This document shows positions 49,032-61,212 of a stretch of DNA of 64,000 nucleotides, piece after piece (the stretch's first letter is position 1; each line of letters opens with the position of its first letter). The notes beneath the pieces are model-generated. The model saw only the letters and a program-made list of their open reading frames with translations, did no database searches and was not told the origin of the DNA. The translations under genes were made by a program, and so were the position numbers. The DNA is from Nageia nagi. Lineage: Eukaryota; Pinophyta. The stretch is taken from the NCBI GenBank assembly GCA_050084985.1, contig JBITNC010000001.1, positions 21,452,001-21,516,000 on the forward strand. The letters run 5' to 3'.

Positions 49032-49561
49032 GGGATTTGGACTCATTCCTCTATATATATTTTGTAGGCTATAAATCCAAGTGAAATAGGTTGATTTTTA
49101 GATATTGGAACTCTTTTGATATGATAAAGAACTTTGATAGGTAGTTTTCAACTATAATAATTTCTCTACATGCCACATATCATTGAGAATTTATTATACT
49201 CTGAGCTCTAATGTTTTCATTTCTTATGCACAACATGAATCATTTGGATCCATGTAGCTAGCATCATTCTGGTCCTACATCGTCAATGGCATGCATTATC
49301 TAGATTGAGAGTTTAATATTTTGATGGTCAAATCATTGATTCACTCTTGCAAAGATATGTTTGTGGCTTGTACCAAATTTGATCTCAATCCTCCAAAGAT
49401 TCATTGAAGATTATGCACATACATGCTATCTATATCAGGTTTATGCATTTCATGTATACTTGTTGTCATATGATATACAATATATTATTGTATATTCAAT
49501 TGTATTTTATAGACCATTTATTTATTTATTTTATTCATAATTGCATAATTTTAAGTCTATA
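48862..49561 (+). repeat. Third LTR copy in tandem with element 4's 3' LTR
   Basis: Beginning around GATTAATGATAATAATACATAAATCAAG this aligns with the element 4 LTRs from about base 60 onward, to TTTTAAGTCTATA. It lacks the first ~60 bp and follows the previous copy after about 11 bp. It carries the expanded ATT repeat. Confidence 0.75.
48986..49031. repeat. (ATT)n microsatellite inside third LTR copy
   Basis: About 15 ATT units. The equivalent place has about three to four short units in the 5' LTR (near 41628) and about five in the 3' LTR (near 48318). Confidence 0.9.
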
Positions 49562-50563
49562 ATAACTATCTTTTTATACTATCTAAGGCATTGAAACCTC
49601 ATTTGTAAGGCTCTCTTTGGATACTAAAAGTTATACTTTTGAAGCTTCAAGCAATTAAATATAGTCTCTTTTTTTCATCTCACTTATGTGTGCTTGTTCT
49701 TTTGGTACTTGTTTATGTTGGAAAATGAATTTCAAGAGTATTTAGTAATTCATTTTCTACACTTAGATATTTTTTTCTTTTCACAAACTTAAAAATCAAT
49801 TAGCATTTAAGTTGGTGAAAGAAATATGAAGTGTTATGCAAGCTATGCAACATAGTAATTCATCAAAGGAACTAAGTATAAGGTTACTTACATATACCAT
49901 ACAACTTCTTACTTGCAACTTGATTAAATCAAGCAACAATTCTTCAACTATGTTAAAACTATTAGGTGATTGTTTACTCGATATGAGATAGTGGAACAAA
50001 CTTTTAACTCAAGGGCAAGAAAATTGTTTGAAATTAAACTAAGTGTTTACACATCAAGTGAAAAGATGAAAAATATAAAAGTATTCATTACATAAGTATT
50101 GAGATACTTGTATGAAACATATTACTACCTTGTTTATAACTAGGATAGTTTGAGCAAGAATAATTCATCTATGTTATAAATATTAAGTAATTGCTTACTT
50201 ATTAGTAATTAGTGGAGCAAGTATTTAATCTAAATATGGAAAAGGTTATGAGAAAAATAATATAAGTCTTTACACAATCTGCAAACTCCAAGTTAACACT
50301 TCAAGGACCACATCATTAAAAGGAGTATCATAGATCCCTTACTATCCCCTTTTTCTCCCTTTTTAAGAAAAAGTAGTTTCTAGAATTAGTAAATATGCTA
50401 GGGAAGCAAGTCAAGAACTATCTTTGGGCTAGCTGAAGCTAGCTTGGTGACTCAAAACAAAGTTAGTCACTTGGAAAGTTTTTTAGGTGCAAATAAAACA
50501 TTCGAATTTACTCTTTTCTAATAAGATAACTTAGATTAGAAAAATAAACAATGTTGAAGAATC
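49562..50563. other. Gene-free interval before element 5 gag
   Basis: AT-rich sequence with no domain. It may include the 5' leader of element 5, but no LTR or primer site could be recognised. Confidence 0.4.
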
Positions 50564-53170
50564 ATGGTGAATTCTCATCCTAACTCAATAAGATATCATG
50601 CTTTACATGATCAACTAGTTAGGAGAATTCAAGAAGAAATCAAAAGTAAAAATCTATTCTTCAATGAAACTATCTTCATTACTTTAGCATAGAGTGAATA
50701 AAAAAATTTAACCAATGCAAAATAAAGACATCTCATACCTACACTTTAAATTGAGAATTAAAAAAACTAGAAGGTTTTTTCTCAAGTGTACTTTTTGGAG
50801 TGAATTTAACTTAGAGATACAAAGATCAATTGAACCATTGGGTACATTTGAAAAATAAATTATAGATAATTTGAGATATCATACTAAATCATATGGTGAA
50901 TTAGATAAGGAATACTTAGTAGAATTTAAAACCAACTTCTTCTTACCTATAAAAATAAATTTGTTACAATTATCCTTGTAGTGAGTAGTTACAACTAGAG
51001 TTAGCAAACTTTCATCGATCATTAAGGAATCAAGTTTAGTTTGTTAAATATTTGATATCATATCAAAAGAACTATTGATAAGAATTCAAGAGAGAGGATC
51101 ATCTTTAGAATATCAACAAAGAAACCAAGTTTTCAAAAGGTATGCTTATCTTTTCCAACTTTTACAAGAGGTTGGGTTGAAATTTATTGAAAATAAAGAG
51201 GTAATTGAAAATATTTTTCTTAAAGAAGTTTTCAGAATCAGTGGGTATCCAACATATGATAGTGATTTACATGAAGAAGAATAAGTTAATCTTAAATTAA
51301 AATTCATTCTTAGTGTTGAAATTTAACCCTTCACATTAATCCAAGAACTTCTCTAAGAACAAGTTAGAGCCTTTCAAAATTCATCAAGTTTTGATATTTT
51401 CCAAACTAGCCCACCCTATCACTCAAAGACAAGGCACCTCACTTGTAAAAAAAATGTTTCAAGAACTTGATCATATAAAAGTATGGTACACTACTAGAAT
51501 ATATCACTTGGAAAGATCATGGTTAGACATATTGATCATTTAATTTGAAGTGCTAATAAGGTCAAAAAATAAAATTTACCACCAAAACAATAATTTTTAG
51601 GTCAAGGATTCTAAACAAGATTGTATTTGAAGTCACTTAAAGAAATAACTAGATTAAACAAGTAGGGTAAAGCTATAGATACACCAATCTTTGAAGATGT
51701 TCTCAAAACAACAAGGTATGATTCAATGTCAAAAGGGGAATCAAAGTTAGAGAAAAAATATAGTGATCATATCAATTTTTTTTTACCTACTAAAAAGATT
51801 TGATTCAGATTTCAATTCCCTTGGTCGATGGAATCAAACTAATATGCTTAACTCTCCAAAAATCAATATCCTCTAAAGAAATTTCTACATGGTCATACGT
51901 TGTTCACAAAGAGATCAATCATAGAAGTGGAGAGAGAAACTTACCACTCAAATGTTTAGAAAAAAATCAAGTTTTTAGAAGAGACTTTTTATCTATTTCA
52001 AATCAAAAGACAAGCCATGTTACTAAAATGTAAAGATAGTGAAAAACTGAATAGAATATCATTGTAGAAAGAATTGGATTAAGAGATTACCTTGTGGAAT
52101 TGATTTAGAAGAAGATAGTATCAATTTTATCAAATTAAGATCAATTCTTATTCTCCCAATAAAAGAGTATTTATTATCCAACTCCAATCCTTCTCTAAAA
52201 AGATGTCAAAACCTACCTAATTTAACCAAAACTAAAATTTCTTTTTAAAACTAGCAAGTCCTCCTAGATAAATGAATCAAAGTATAGGATCAATTGAAAG
52301 AGGTTCTTGGAACCTTGATCCTACATAACTAGAAATACTATTACAAAGGATTTAAAGAGAATGGGAAAACACAAATCCAAATTTTGCACTTGTCAAAACA
52401 AAGAGTCCTACCCCATTAAGAAGTATATCATCTAGATAATTTGAAATTGATTTTATAAGTTGTGATTCAAATGCAGAATCATATAGAATGAAAGAAGATG
52501 ATCAAAGACTCCCATAACCATGGAAAAATAACTCTAGACCACTAAATTTGCAAGGGCAAAGGTATAAACTATCCAAGGAAACTAAAGATCTTCCTCATTC
52601 TTTAAGGATACCTATCTGAGACTATGATAGAAGAACATATTGAAAAATTTAATACATAGTATGATGTAAATATGGTTTAACATGAAGATGTAGTGTAGAT
52701 GTTTATTAAAACCTTCATAGAATCAAGATTACATTAGTATAATTCCCTTCCCAATGGGTCAATTACAAGTTGGGATAATTTATCATATGCTTTTTAGGCA
52801 TGGTTCAAAAGTTGAGTATTAGAAATAAAGCTAATCAATAGGCTTTCAAATATATACAAAAGAGAAAAAGAATCCATCTCTAGCATATCTATTGGTTCAA
52901 TAAGCTCTTTTAGAGAAATTCTAGCAATCTACAACTTGCTAACTTGGTGAAGAAATTATTTTTTTATTAACACCTTAGATCTTGAGTTGGGATATATGGT
53001 AATGCCTTATGAACATACTACATTTAAGCATGCAATTAATGAGGCAATCAATCATAAAGAGTATATGATTACCATAGAAAAGATCAAACAAGCAAGGCCT
53101 TTTGAGTAAAAAAAGAGGAATGTCAAATTGTCCAAAAAGGAAGATAAAGGTGAAGCTTCTCAATGAAAAT
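50564..53170 (+). pseudogene. gag: Gag (element 5)
   Basis: The likely start is ATG at 50564 (MVNSHPNSIRYHALHDQLVR). The N-terminal 2 kb is broken, with open pieces at 51075-51284 and 51800-52033. The gag core is near 52620-52930: IEEHIEKFNT, MFIKTFIES, YNSLPNGSITSWDNLSYAF and INRLSNIYKREKESISS, which match the retrotransposon gag pattern with a W-x-x-L-P-x-x-SI-x-SW-like segment. The piece to 53163 is Lys/Glu-rich (EKIKQARPFE). Confidence 0.75.
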
Positions 53171-53735
53171 AAATTGAAAATGAATTATTAAGAAAACTAG
53201 ACAATATGACTATTCAATAGACATAAAATGCACAACAAGGTTTATGGCCTCAACATAATTTCAAAAAATTTCCATATTAGAAAAGAGCAATTATAGATAT
53301 GAGAAAAAGATAGTACATATTTGCTTGGATACGAATGAATATTTGGCCCTAAAATCTTACTTCAATCTCTATAACTATGAATATGATACTAACAATTATA
53401 TTTCCATGAATATATTGAAGGAAATGATTAAACAAAGTGAAGTCCTTTTGGGTAGTAATGATCTTATTTAATAAGAAGAACCTAATTCACTACAAGAAAA
53501 TGATAGTGAAAATATACCAGAAAACTTTTTTTAGTATAAAAATGAACCTTATAAATGTTATACCATGATGAACATGCCTCAAATGAAACTTTAACCTATA
53601 TATTATGATAAGTATCAGATAAAATCCAATGAAATACAAACTAAGTAGAATAAGAAAGATCCTTCATGTTCATAATATAGTGTTCTAGAAGATTTATCTA
53701 AGAAGATTACTAATGGTTTAATTTTGCAAATCTTA
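53171..53735 (+). other. Gag-protease linker of element 5
   Basis: Stop-rich continuation of the polyprotein with no clear domain; a zinc knuckle is not visible. Confidence 0.4.
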
Positions 53736-54370
53736 TAGAACAATCCTTAAGCCATGAAATAACTCCTATATGTAATTAAACTAATAATGAGAAAAGTCAA
53801 TATTGGTGAACAAGTATATGTAGGCCATCAAAAATTTGATAAGCTACCACCATTTTATATGTCTATGTGGGTGAATAGGAGAAAATTGTACAATTGTATC
53901 CTAAACTTGGGGGTTATAGATAATATCATACCTTTAAAGGTAGCTCAAATATTGAAACTAAATCATACTAAATTTGAAGATACTTACTTCCATGTGGATT
54001 CATCAAATGTGAAAATAATGGGTAAAGTTAAAGACATCATTGCCAACTTATCTACATTCCAAACAAAAAAGATTCTCATGAGTGTTGTAGTAGTTGATAT
54101 GCCTATTGCATATGGGTTGCTACTAGGGAGATAGTTTTGATCCACCATGGGTGGTATGATTTCATTAGACTATTCTTTTACATAAGTTCCAATCAAGGAT
54201 ACATTGCAAATCCTCAAACTAGAAACTAAACAAGGATGGGAAGTTTTCCCCAAAGAAAATAAGATTGAAGGAAGTATTCAAAATAGTATCACATATGAAG
54301 TAAATTTTCAAGAAAATCAATTAGTATCTTTCTTCAAATATGTTAAATTGGTTCTTATTAGGTAATTCAT
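53736..54370 (+). pseudogene. Aspartic protease (element 5)
   Basis: The open piece 53787-54134 reads EQVYVGHQKFDKLPPFYMSM, then LYNCILNLGVIDNIIPLKVA, later IMGKVKDIIANL and VVVVDMPIAYGLLLGR. The retropepsin active-site triad D-S-G-A is replaced by NLGV, so Asp is lost. After a stop it continues MGGMISLDYSF. The long C-terminal half with LLGR and the DYSF block is typical of Tat/Athila-type proteases. It leads into aRNH within about 25 bp. Confidence 0.8.
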
Positions 54371-54394
54371 GAATAAAACAAGATGGAAATAGAT

Positions 54395-54562
54395 ATTATA
54401 AACATGAATGACATGTGGAAGATATATTTTAATGGTAGTGAATATAGAAAAGGGAATGGGGAAAGCATTATTTTTACTATGCCAAATGGAGCAAAGAAGA
54501 TCTATTAAATGAGATTAACCTTCCATTGCACCAACAACATTACCAAATATGAGGATTTATAT
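54395..54562 (+). pseudogene. Archaeal-type RNase H, N-terminal half, before RT (element 5)
   Basis: Blocks read WKIYFNGSEYRKGNGESIIF and MRLTFHCTNNITKYEDLYHS, the first strands and the NN-x-x-x-YE helix of aRNH. The first Asp is Asn (YFNGS). At about 54562 the frame passes directly to RT C-terminal sequence, so the rest of aRNH, the linker and the RT palm are deleted. Confidence 0.75.
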
Positions 54563-55222
54563 CATAGCTATCAAGAAACTTCCTTTGCCAACAAGAAGAA
54601 AATCATTGTAATCATTCTTTGGAAAGGTAAATTTCTTAAGAAGATATATTCTTGACTTTGTAAAAATTATTTTTCCTTTAAGAAAAATGTTAAAGCATAA
54701 TGCAAAATTCAAATGGCCTAATGAAGGAAAGAAAGGATTTGAAAATATCAATGAGGCCCTTGTGATCACCCCTATCATGGTACAACTTGAATTTAGCAAG
54801 CCTTTCAAAATGTATACTTATGCTTTAGATCAAATGATCTCTTCAATACTGACACAAGTGAATGATAAACATGAAAACCCAATTGCATTCATGAGTCATG
54901 CTTCAAAGAGTTCAAAATAAAAGTACACTTTTCTAAATAAATAGGCTTTTGTTATGGTCAAAGTGATAAACAATTTTAAGGTCTATATTTCTATGCATTA
55001 GGTCACTATAATGATACTAGATCTAGCTATAAAATCTATCCTAAATTAGACAAAATTGGGAGTACTCAAAGGTTCTTGGGTGTCCAAGGTGTAGGAATAT
55101 AATTTGGTTTTTAATCCAGCCAAGTTGATCAAAGGAAGAGGGTTATGTAAACTCATTGCAAACATTTCATCCATAGAAGAAGATCAACAAATGCAGATGT
55201 TGATGGTTACAAATAGAAAAAG
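54563..55222 (+). pseudogene. pol: RT C-terminus and Ty3-type RNase H (element 5)
   Basis: It starts AIKKLPLPTRRKSL then SFFGKVNFLRRYILDFVKII near 54570-54670. The open piece 54687-54920 has KFKWPNEGKKGFENINEALV and KMYTYALDQMISSILTQ, then NPIAFMSHASK. After stops AFVMVKVINNFKVYI, LGVLKGSWVSKV and FNPAKLIKGRGLCKLIA complete gRNH near 55180. The YxDD palm is absent. The remaining frame is better kept than its upstream parts. Confidence 0.8.
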
Positions 55223-55770
55223 AAATTGGTTTGATGATATCATAGATTACCTAAAGATAAGAGGTATACTAAAATATATATCATTTAATGTGAAAGAAGC
55301 TCTAAAAGTAAAATTAGGGAAGTATTATTTACATGATGATATTGTTTTTTGAATTTTTAAATGATATTTCACTAAGATGTATTGAAAATAATCAAATTCT
55401 TAAATTCCTTAAAGAATTTCATGGTGGAGTCTATGGTAGATACTTTACCCCAATTACTACTACATATAAAAAAAAATGAAAAATATTTTTATCAATATGC
55501 TTGCAACAAAGATTTTAAAATAGGTGATAAAGTTTTATTGGGGGTTAGTTGTCTTGAAGACAAAGGTAAACATAAAAAATTAACTCTGTATGGTTAGGTC
55601 CTTATGAGATTTTTGAAAAAGGCTTAGATCATACTTATACACTTTGTGATAGTGATTCATATATTTTCCCAATTCCTTACAATACCATCCATCTTAAGAA
55701 GTTTTTTATGTGTAGCATAAATGAATGGAGGATTGAAGATGTCCTCCTTATAATCAAAAATAGATCATAA
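55223..55770 (+). pseudogene. pol: Integrase ends, core deleted (element 5)
   Basis: Pre-integrase WFDDIIDYLKIRG and VKLGKYYLHDDIVF run to 55350. A piece of the zinc module (EFHGGVYGRYFTP) is near 55420-55450. Then directly comes the C-terminal domain: YACNKDFKIGDKVLLGVSCL, GPYEIFEKGLDHTYTLCDSD and YNTIHLKKFFM to about 55710. The catalytic DDE core is missing. This is the last coding piece of element 5. Confidence 0.75.
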
Positions 55771-55818
55771 TCTAAAAATATTTTTGTATTATTATTATAT
55801 AAAGTTTTTAATTTTTTT

Positions 55819-55881
55819 AATATATATATATATAATAGTTATATTAATATATATATATTAATATATATATATATATATATT
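55819..55881. repeat. (TA)n-rich microsatellite
   Basis: Nearly pure TA with a few interruptions. A second, shorter run is at 56324-56341. Confidence 0.85.
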
Positions 55882-57799
55882 ACCAAAAAATCTCATATTA
55901 AACATTTTTTTGTGTATCAAATAATTATGTTTTGATCAAGATAAAACTTTGTATGATTTCTCTTTCCTTCCAGGTTTTAATACTGAAAATTATCTAAGAA
56001 TATTTTATTAAAGCAAAGGGGTTTTTACAAGATGATTTTCTTAGAAAATTAGTTCATTTTCTTTTCAACCATAAAATACCTTAAGAATTATTTTGAGATG
56101 TTAATCTTTAACTTTCCTAAGACTCATCTTTACAAGATTGGTCCCTAAAAGAGATTGATGCTATGGCAAAATTGGAGAAGTCTTATGGGTAACACTAAGA
56201 TAATAAATACTTCCATTAATCTCCTTCTCAATTTACCTATGAGAATTTAGAATGTTGGAATGGATGATTAAAGTTTATTTATTTATAAATTCTTTTTGCT
56301 AGCTTTGGAAAGATTGAGAATGAATATATATATATATATAAGAGAGAAAAAAAGAAAAAAAAAATGAGAAAATAAAAAATATATAAAAGATGAAACATAT
56401 TCTTAGTACTCAAATAAACTACATTTGAGCTACATATGCCTACTAGTAGTATGAGTAATTATTAAAAGTCATAGGTAATGCTACTAAGACTATAGATATC
56501 TTTTGGTAGTAGAAAGAATGCTTAGTATAAATAGGTACCAAGAATGTCTATGGGTAAATTGTATGCATGGCTGGAGTACTAGGTTAAAAAATGTTGGATT
56601 AGTATTGTAGACTAAAAATGATGCATAAATGATAAAATAAAGCACTATTTACCTACAATATAATATTGAAGCATATATGATATATATGGCATCTAAAGAA
56701 TATAATAATTAAGGTACCTTGATTGCATTTACATCATCATGAAATAATAAAGACCATACATCAATCGCCATAGTACACCATAAGAAATGCACATCATCAA
56801 TAACGTAAGAGCACACCTTTAGCTACATGAAATAAGAAGATATACAAATAGAAGGAAAGATGTGAACAAATTAAATGAAGACTTTAACAAATCTATACAG
56901 AAGTGGTGTTACAAAACACCATTTTTGGTCAAATAGAATGATATTGCATGTCTTAATTTTTTTTCTCTAGATCTCTACTAATATTGATTGTGTTACCTTT
57001 GATATTCTTTTATAATAATGTTTTGATCCTATTTGATTCTTAGGATCATTGCTCATTACATTATTTGTGTTGTCCTTTTTGATATTTGATACTCTTTACA
57101 TCATATAATGGTTCATTACATTAATTACATTGCCTTGGGTATATTTTAAATCTTTTTTGCAATAAATATCCCTTGATTCTATAAAATAAATTATTTAATA
57201 AGTGATAATTCACTTTTAGGCATATACATTTTTCCCTTGTTTGGAGATGTGATTGATGAAATGAAATGATATATTCAAAGAATAAGTATAGAAGAAATTT
57301 GTGAGAACTTTGAACTCTTTATCCAACACTACCATGTGATGATGAGGGTCCTTTGCTAACCCCTTTTGACTTGGTTTCCCTAGGAAAGCTCCTTGAGTGG
57401 TATAGCTAAATAAAAAACCTAAATAACTACATCTTTTTACCACTTGAAATATTTTGTCATGGAAGGCACTCTGCTATAAAGTAGTCTTATGGTTCCGTAT
57501 CCAATCTTTGAAATAGAAGAGGTTCTTTTTCCCCATGCACTATCCAACCATGAATATGGTCATTACATCATTTCTACTACTTAGGAATATAATTCACTTA
57601 TGTACATGCTTTGATATAGAATATATAACTTGATTTGAGCTCTAGGTTCATTGATATGCACTCAATTGGGTATGTGTAAATAGTAGTGTATGCTATTGAT
57701 GGCATGAATTGTGCATCATTTTCATTTCTTCTTTTGACATAGATATTTACAAAGAGTGTTAAATATACCTTGGATGAAAATATTTTGGATACATAGTGA

Positions 57800-58290
57800 G
57801 TTATATTTTTCATTAATGATGAATCAATATCAATAATCTTACTTATGGTTTCATCTTTGATTTGTCTTTTAAGTGAGTGAACTCTCACTAGCTATATTGA
57901 TGGCTATTGATGGTCATACATTTTATGTCTATGAATCTAACACATTATATTTCTATGGTTCAAAGAAAAAACCATGGGGATATAAATCAAGTTGTATCAT
58001 CCATTAAGGATGAATCAATATCCACATCTTGCTTATGGTTGCATCATCGAATTATCTTTTAAGTGAGTAAACTCTCAATAGTTGTATTAATGGATATGAA
58101 CCTAATACATATGCTTTGTATGATTCAAAGAAAAAAATATGTGGATAAACAACAAGTTTTATTTTCCATTGAGTATGAATCAATTTACACATATTTTTTA
58201 TATTTGTATTGCCAATTTATCTTTAAAGTGAGTGAACTCTCACTAGCCATATCGATGGCTATCGACGACCTAGCATTTATATGTCCATGG
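57800..58290. repeat. Tandem repeat of about 165-190 bp, three copies
   Basis: The phrase CTTTTAAGTGAGTGAACTCT occurs at 57866, 58056 (one change in the core) and 58221 (CTTTAAAGTGAG). Each is preceded by a GATGAATCAATAT-type phrase and followed by TATYGATGGCTAT-type sequence. Confidence 0.75.
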
Positions 58291-58421
58291 TATATAGACA
58301 TTATAGTGTTGTATATTTTTTTTCTACATATTTAGTGGAATGAAGAAAAAATTTCACACTATTAGCTACATAAAATAATAAAATAAACTACATAAATGAA
58401 AATGGAAAATAAAATACATGT

Positions 58422-58454
58422 ACCTTATGCAAAATATTCATTATTTTGCAAGGT
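58422..58454. repeat. Hairpin at the end of element 6 integrase
   Basis: ACCTTATGCAAAATA and TATTTTGCAAGGT flank TTCAT and pair with one two-base bulge. It lies at the 3' end of the integrase frame of element 6. Confidence 0.5.
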
Positions 58455-59800
58455 ATGGAGTTGCTACATTATGTAAAGAAGCATTTAAGGTGCATGGCAT
58501 TGAAGATTTTTTATTTTTATTTTCCATCCATGGATGATAACTTGTAGGTTCTTGATACTTTTTTTTCAACTACAACAAATGGGCCTAGATAATTTGGTTC
58601 AAACTTCTCTTTTACTTTATCATTTGTAGTTGTCTTTTTAATGTTTTGTTTCAATACCAAGTCTTCTAATTTGAAGTTATTTGGTTTGATATTATTTCCA
58701 AATGCCCTTAGTAATTTTACATGATAAGCTTTTTGATTTTAAATTACCTTGATTCTCTTCTCATCAAGTGATTCCAATTGGTGTAGTCTAACTTTCCTTA
58801 CTTCTTCATTTGATATTTCTCCTTGTAATGAAATTCATAAGGATGGCAACTCTAAGTCTAGTGGTATTCCAATGTCATCTCCATAGGCTAATGAAAATGG
58901 TGTGGCCATAATGGTTATTATAATACTTGTTTTGTATGCCCAAAGTACATAGGGTAATTGCTCATGATAATCTCTTTTATATATGTTCCATATTTTTACC
59001 AAAATGCTTTCAATTATTTTATTCAATACTTCTACTTGACCATTTTCTTGAGGATAATAAATTGAAGAAAATTTTTAAACAATATGAAACTTTTTGCAAA
59101 AGGCTTTTATATCTTTACCTTTAAAATTTGGTCCATTGGTTATGATCAACCTTTATGGCACCCCAAATTTGGTTCTGATATTCTCTATTAAGAATACAAT
59201 GATCTTATTTACATGAATGACTTCATTGGAATAGCTTCAACCCATTTCATGATAAATTTTATAGTTGTGATAATGAATTTGTGACCTTCCCTTGAATGTG
59301 GATTAATAAACCCAATCAAATCTATGCCCCATGCTGCAAATGGCTAAGGTGAAACTATGGAATTTAGCTCTTGAGTTGGTTATTTTCCAAATTTGCATGC
59401 TTTTGACACTATAAATAGGTTTTAACATGATTCTTACAAACCTCCTTCATTGTGGCCCAATAGTATCCAATTCGCAAAAGCTTAGTATACAATGCTTCTA
59501 CATAGAAGTGTCCTCCACACAACCCATCATATGCTTATTCTAATGATTTTTTTGTTACATATTATGTCATAAATCTCAAAAAAATATCATCAAATGACCT
59601 TCTATATAACACTTCACCAATAATCATGTACTTAACAATTTTCCTCTTTCATCTAACTTTTTCATTTCTATTAAAACTTGATGGAATTATTTGATCTTTC
59701 AAACAATTGTAAATATCAACATACCATTACTAAGGATCACTTTCTATATCAAGGTGACATGTATGTACTTTATCTATGTGATCCAAATAGGAAGGTGTAC
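58440..59800 (-). pseudogene. pol: Integrase (element 6)
   Basis: The minus strand reads LYRRSFDDIFLRFM near 59600, YDGLCGGHFYVEALYTKLLR and IGYYWATMKEVCKNHVKT near 59530-59430 (zinc module; the second Cys pair is partly decayed), then HLQHGIDLIGFINPHSREGH and FIITTIKFIMKWVEAIPM near 59330-59220 (core; DLIG kept, TDxF reads IKFI). The 3' part 59026-58835 has LPYVLWAYKTSI and ATPFSLAYGDD. The C-terminal domain has KPNNFKLEDLVLKQN and GPFVVVEK near 58640-58560. It ends near 58440. Confidence 0.8.
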
Positions 59801-59849
59801 CAAGCTTCCAGATCTTGAGTATATTTTCTTCATATTATATATCAATTGA

Positions 59850-60064
59850 TGCCAATGAAGCTACACTTAACATTGCATTTGCATACTCATTATTAGTCTT
59901 TGGAATATTTTAAATATTGTACCTATTAAAATCATCAAGAAACTCAGCAACCACTATCCTATATGGATTTAACTTCTCATCCTTTGTATTGTATGTATCA
60001 CTAACCTAATTTACCACAAATTGTGAATCACCATAGATCTCTAAATCTTTTATTTTCAAGGTAA
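59850..60064 (-). pseudogene. aRNH, C-terminal part (element 6)
   Basis: After the inserted small element the minus strand continues KIKDLEIYGDSQFVVN, then DEKLNPYRIVVAEFLDDFNR, and NNEYANAMLSVASLAS by about 59850. The GDSQ motif keeps its Asp. Together with 61518-61700 this makes one aRNH domain. Confidence 0.8.
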
Positions 60065-60069
60065 TGTGA

Positions 60070-60387
60070 TGTACCTTTCAAAGGCCATAACTTTTGATCT
60101 AGATATGATTTAGAGCCCAATTTATTTAGATCATGTAGAATTTAAAAATCTACAAGATTCCAATATCTCTTAAAGGATAAAATTTCAAGGCTTGAAATGC
60201 TTGTCATATAGCCTAAATTTTGATTTTACTTTTACTTCTACTTTTAGATTCTATTTTTAGAATAATTACATGTGCTAAAACCATGTACTATATTCATGTG
60301 CTAAAACCATGTGGTATTACTTGTATTTTATCCTATTTAAAGGCTAAAAACTTAATGAAAAAGGGGGTGGATTTTTGAGTTTCATCA
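60070..60387 (+). repeat. 5' LTR of the small element
   Basis: It aligns with 61213-61517. It contains a TATA-like TATTTAAAGG at 60334, kept in the other copy at 61464, and ends AGTTTCATCA. An internal duplication of CATGTGCTAAAACCATGT is less evident in the partner. Confidence 0.8.
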
Positions 60388-60389
60388 TC

Positions 60390-60404
60390 TAGTATTAAAG
60401 TAAG
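60390..60404 (+). promoter_or_regulatory. Decayed initiator tRNA-Met primer binding site
   Basis: TAGTATTAAAGTAAG aligns with TGGTATCAGAGCAGG without gaps. All differences are G-to-A or C-to-T, as expected from deamination of either strand. Confidence 0.6.
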
Positions 60405-60847
60405 TAGAATCCTACCTGTGAGGGAGGATTACGTATTGGTAGTCCTCCCTCTTCTTATTTGAGTGATTTTGTAGATATATGGGTGATGTGTTTTTGAGAT
60501 ATGCATGAGGTTTTTGAAGGATTTGAATAGTTAAAGAATCTTTAGGAGATGATTTAAATAGATTTGTATTTTTATAAGACTTGCGCTTCCTTGGAAAAAA
60601 TAAATGGGAGAGTTTAGATAATGTAGATGGATGGGATTTGGAAAGCCTATGGGTTTGGTGTTATCCATAAACACTTGAATACTATTGGTGCTTGGTGTGA
60701 AAGTGCTTGTAGAAGGTTTTATGTAGCCTTAGAAGAGAGTTTAGATGATTAAAGTGAATGGGTCTTGAGAATTCTATGGGTTCAAGTGTTAGGCAAAAAC
60801 ACTCATAGATTTGTCTTGAATATTACTCTCATTCTAAAAAGTCTTTA

Positions 60848-61090
60848 GGTTGAATGTTAGATATAAACATTAAGGGTTGAGTGTTAGCCATAAACATCAA
60901 GGGTTGAGTGTTAACCATACACATTGAGGGTTGAGTCTTAATCTTAAACACTATGGGTTGAGTGTTCATCATAAACACCAACTATTGAGTGTTAGCCATA
61001 AACATTAAGGGTTGAGTGTTAACCTTAAACACTAGGGGTTGAGTGTTCACCATAAATATTAAGGGTTGAGTGTTAACTATAAACATTATA
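60848..61090 (+). repeat. 27-bp tandem repeat, nine copies
   Basis: The unit is about GGTTGAGTGTTAGCCATAAACATTAAG. Nine units fill 243 bp with no length change. One forward frame gives a repeating nine-residue pattern (GLSVSHKHQ-like) with stops in several units. Confidence 0.9.
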
Positions 61091-61212
61091 TATTCATCTT
61101 ACACATCACTCTTAGTAATTCTCTTGAGGATTTATTCTTTTTCATGGATGTTGTCACTTTCTAAAATCAAAGGAACTCAAGGCTTGAGTTCTTTTTCACA
61201 AGAGGAGAATGA

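Larger units (their letters stand above)
50564..55770 (+). mobile_element. Element 5: deleted Ty3/gypsy remnant, aRNH before RT
   Basis: Plus-strand order: gag, protease, N-terminal aRNH, C-terminal RT and gRNH, integrase ends. The catalytic RT core and the integrase core are deleted. No LTRs are recognised at either side. The position of aRNH directly after protease matches element 2. Confidence 0.75.
55771..58439. other. Gene-free interval between elements 5 and 6
   Basis: It holds (TA)n runs, a purine-rich stretch at 56342-56385 and a three-copy repeat at 57800-58290. It should contain the 3' ends of plus-strand element 5 and minus-strand element 6, but I could not place LTR borders. Open stretches at 57216-57443, 57598-57888 and 58063-58335 show no domain. 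Confidence 0.4.

Noticed and set aside
60848-61090. CRISPR-like array
   Set aside because: Units are contiguous without spacers, and the array lies inside a plant LTR element.
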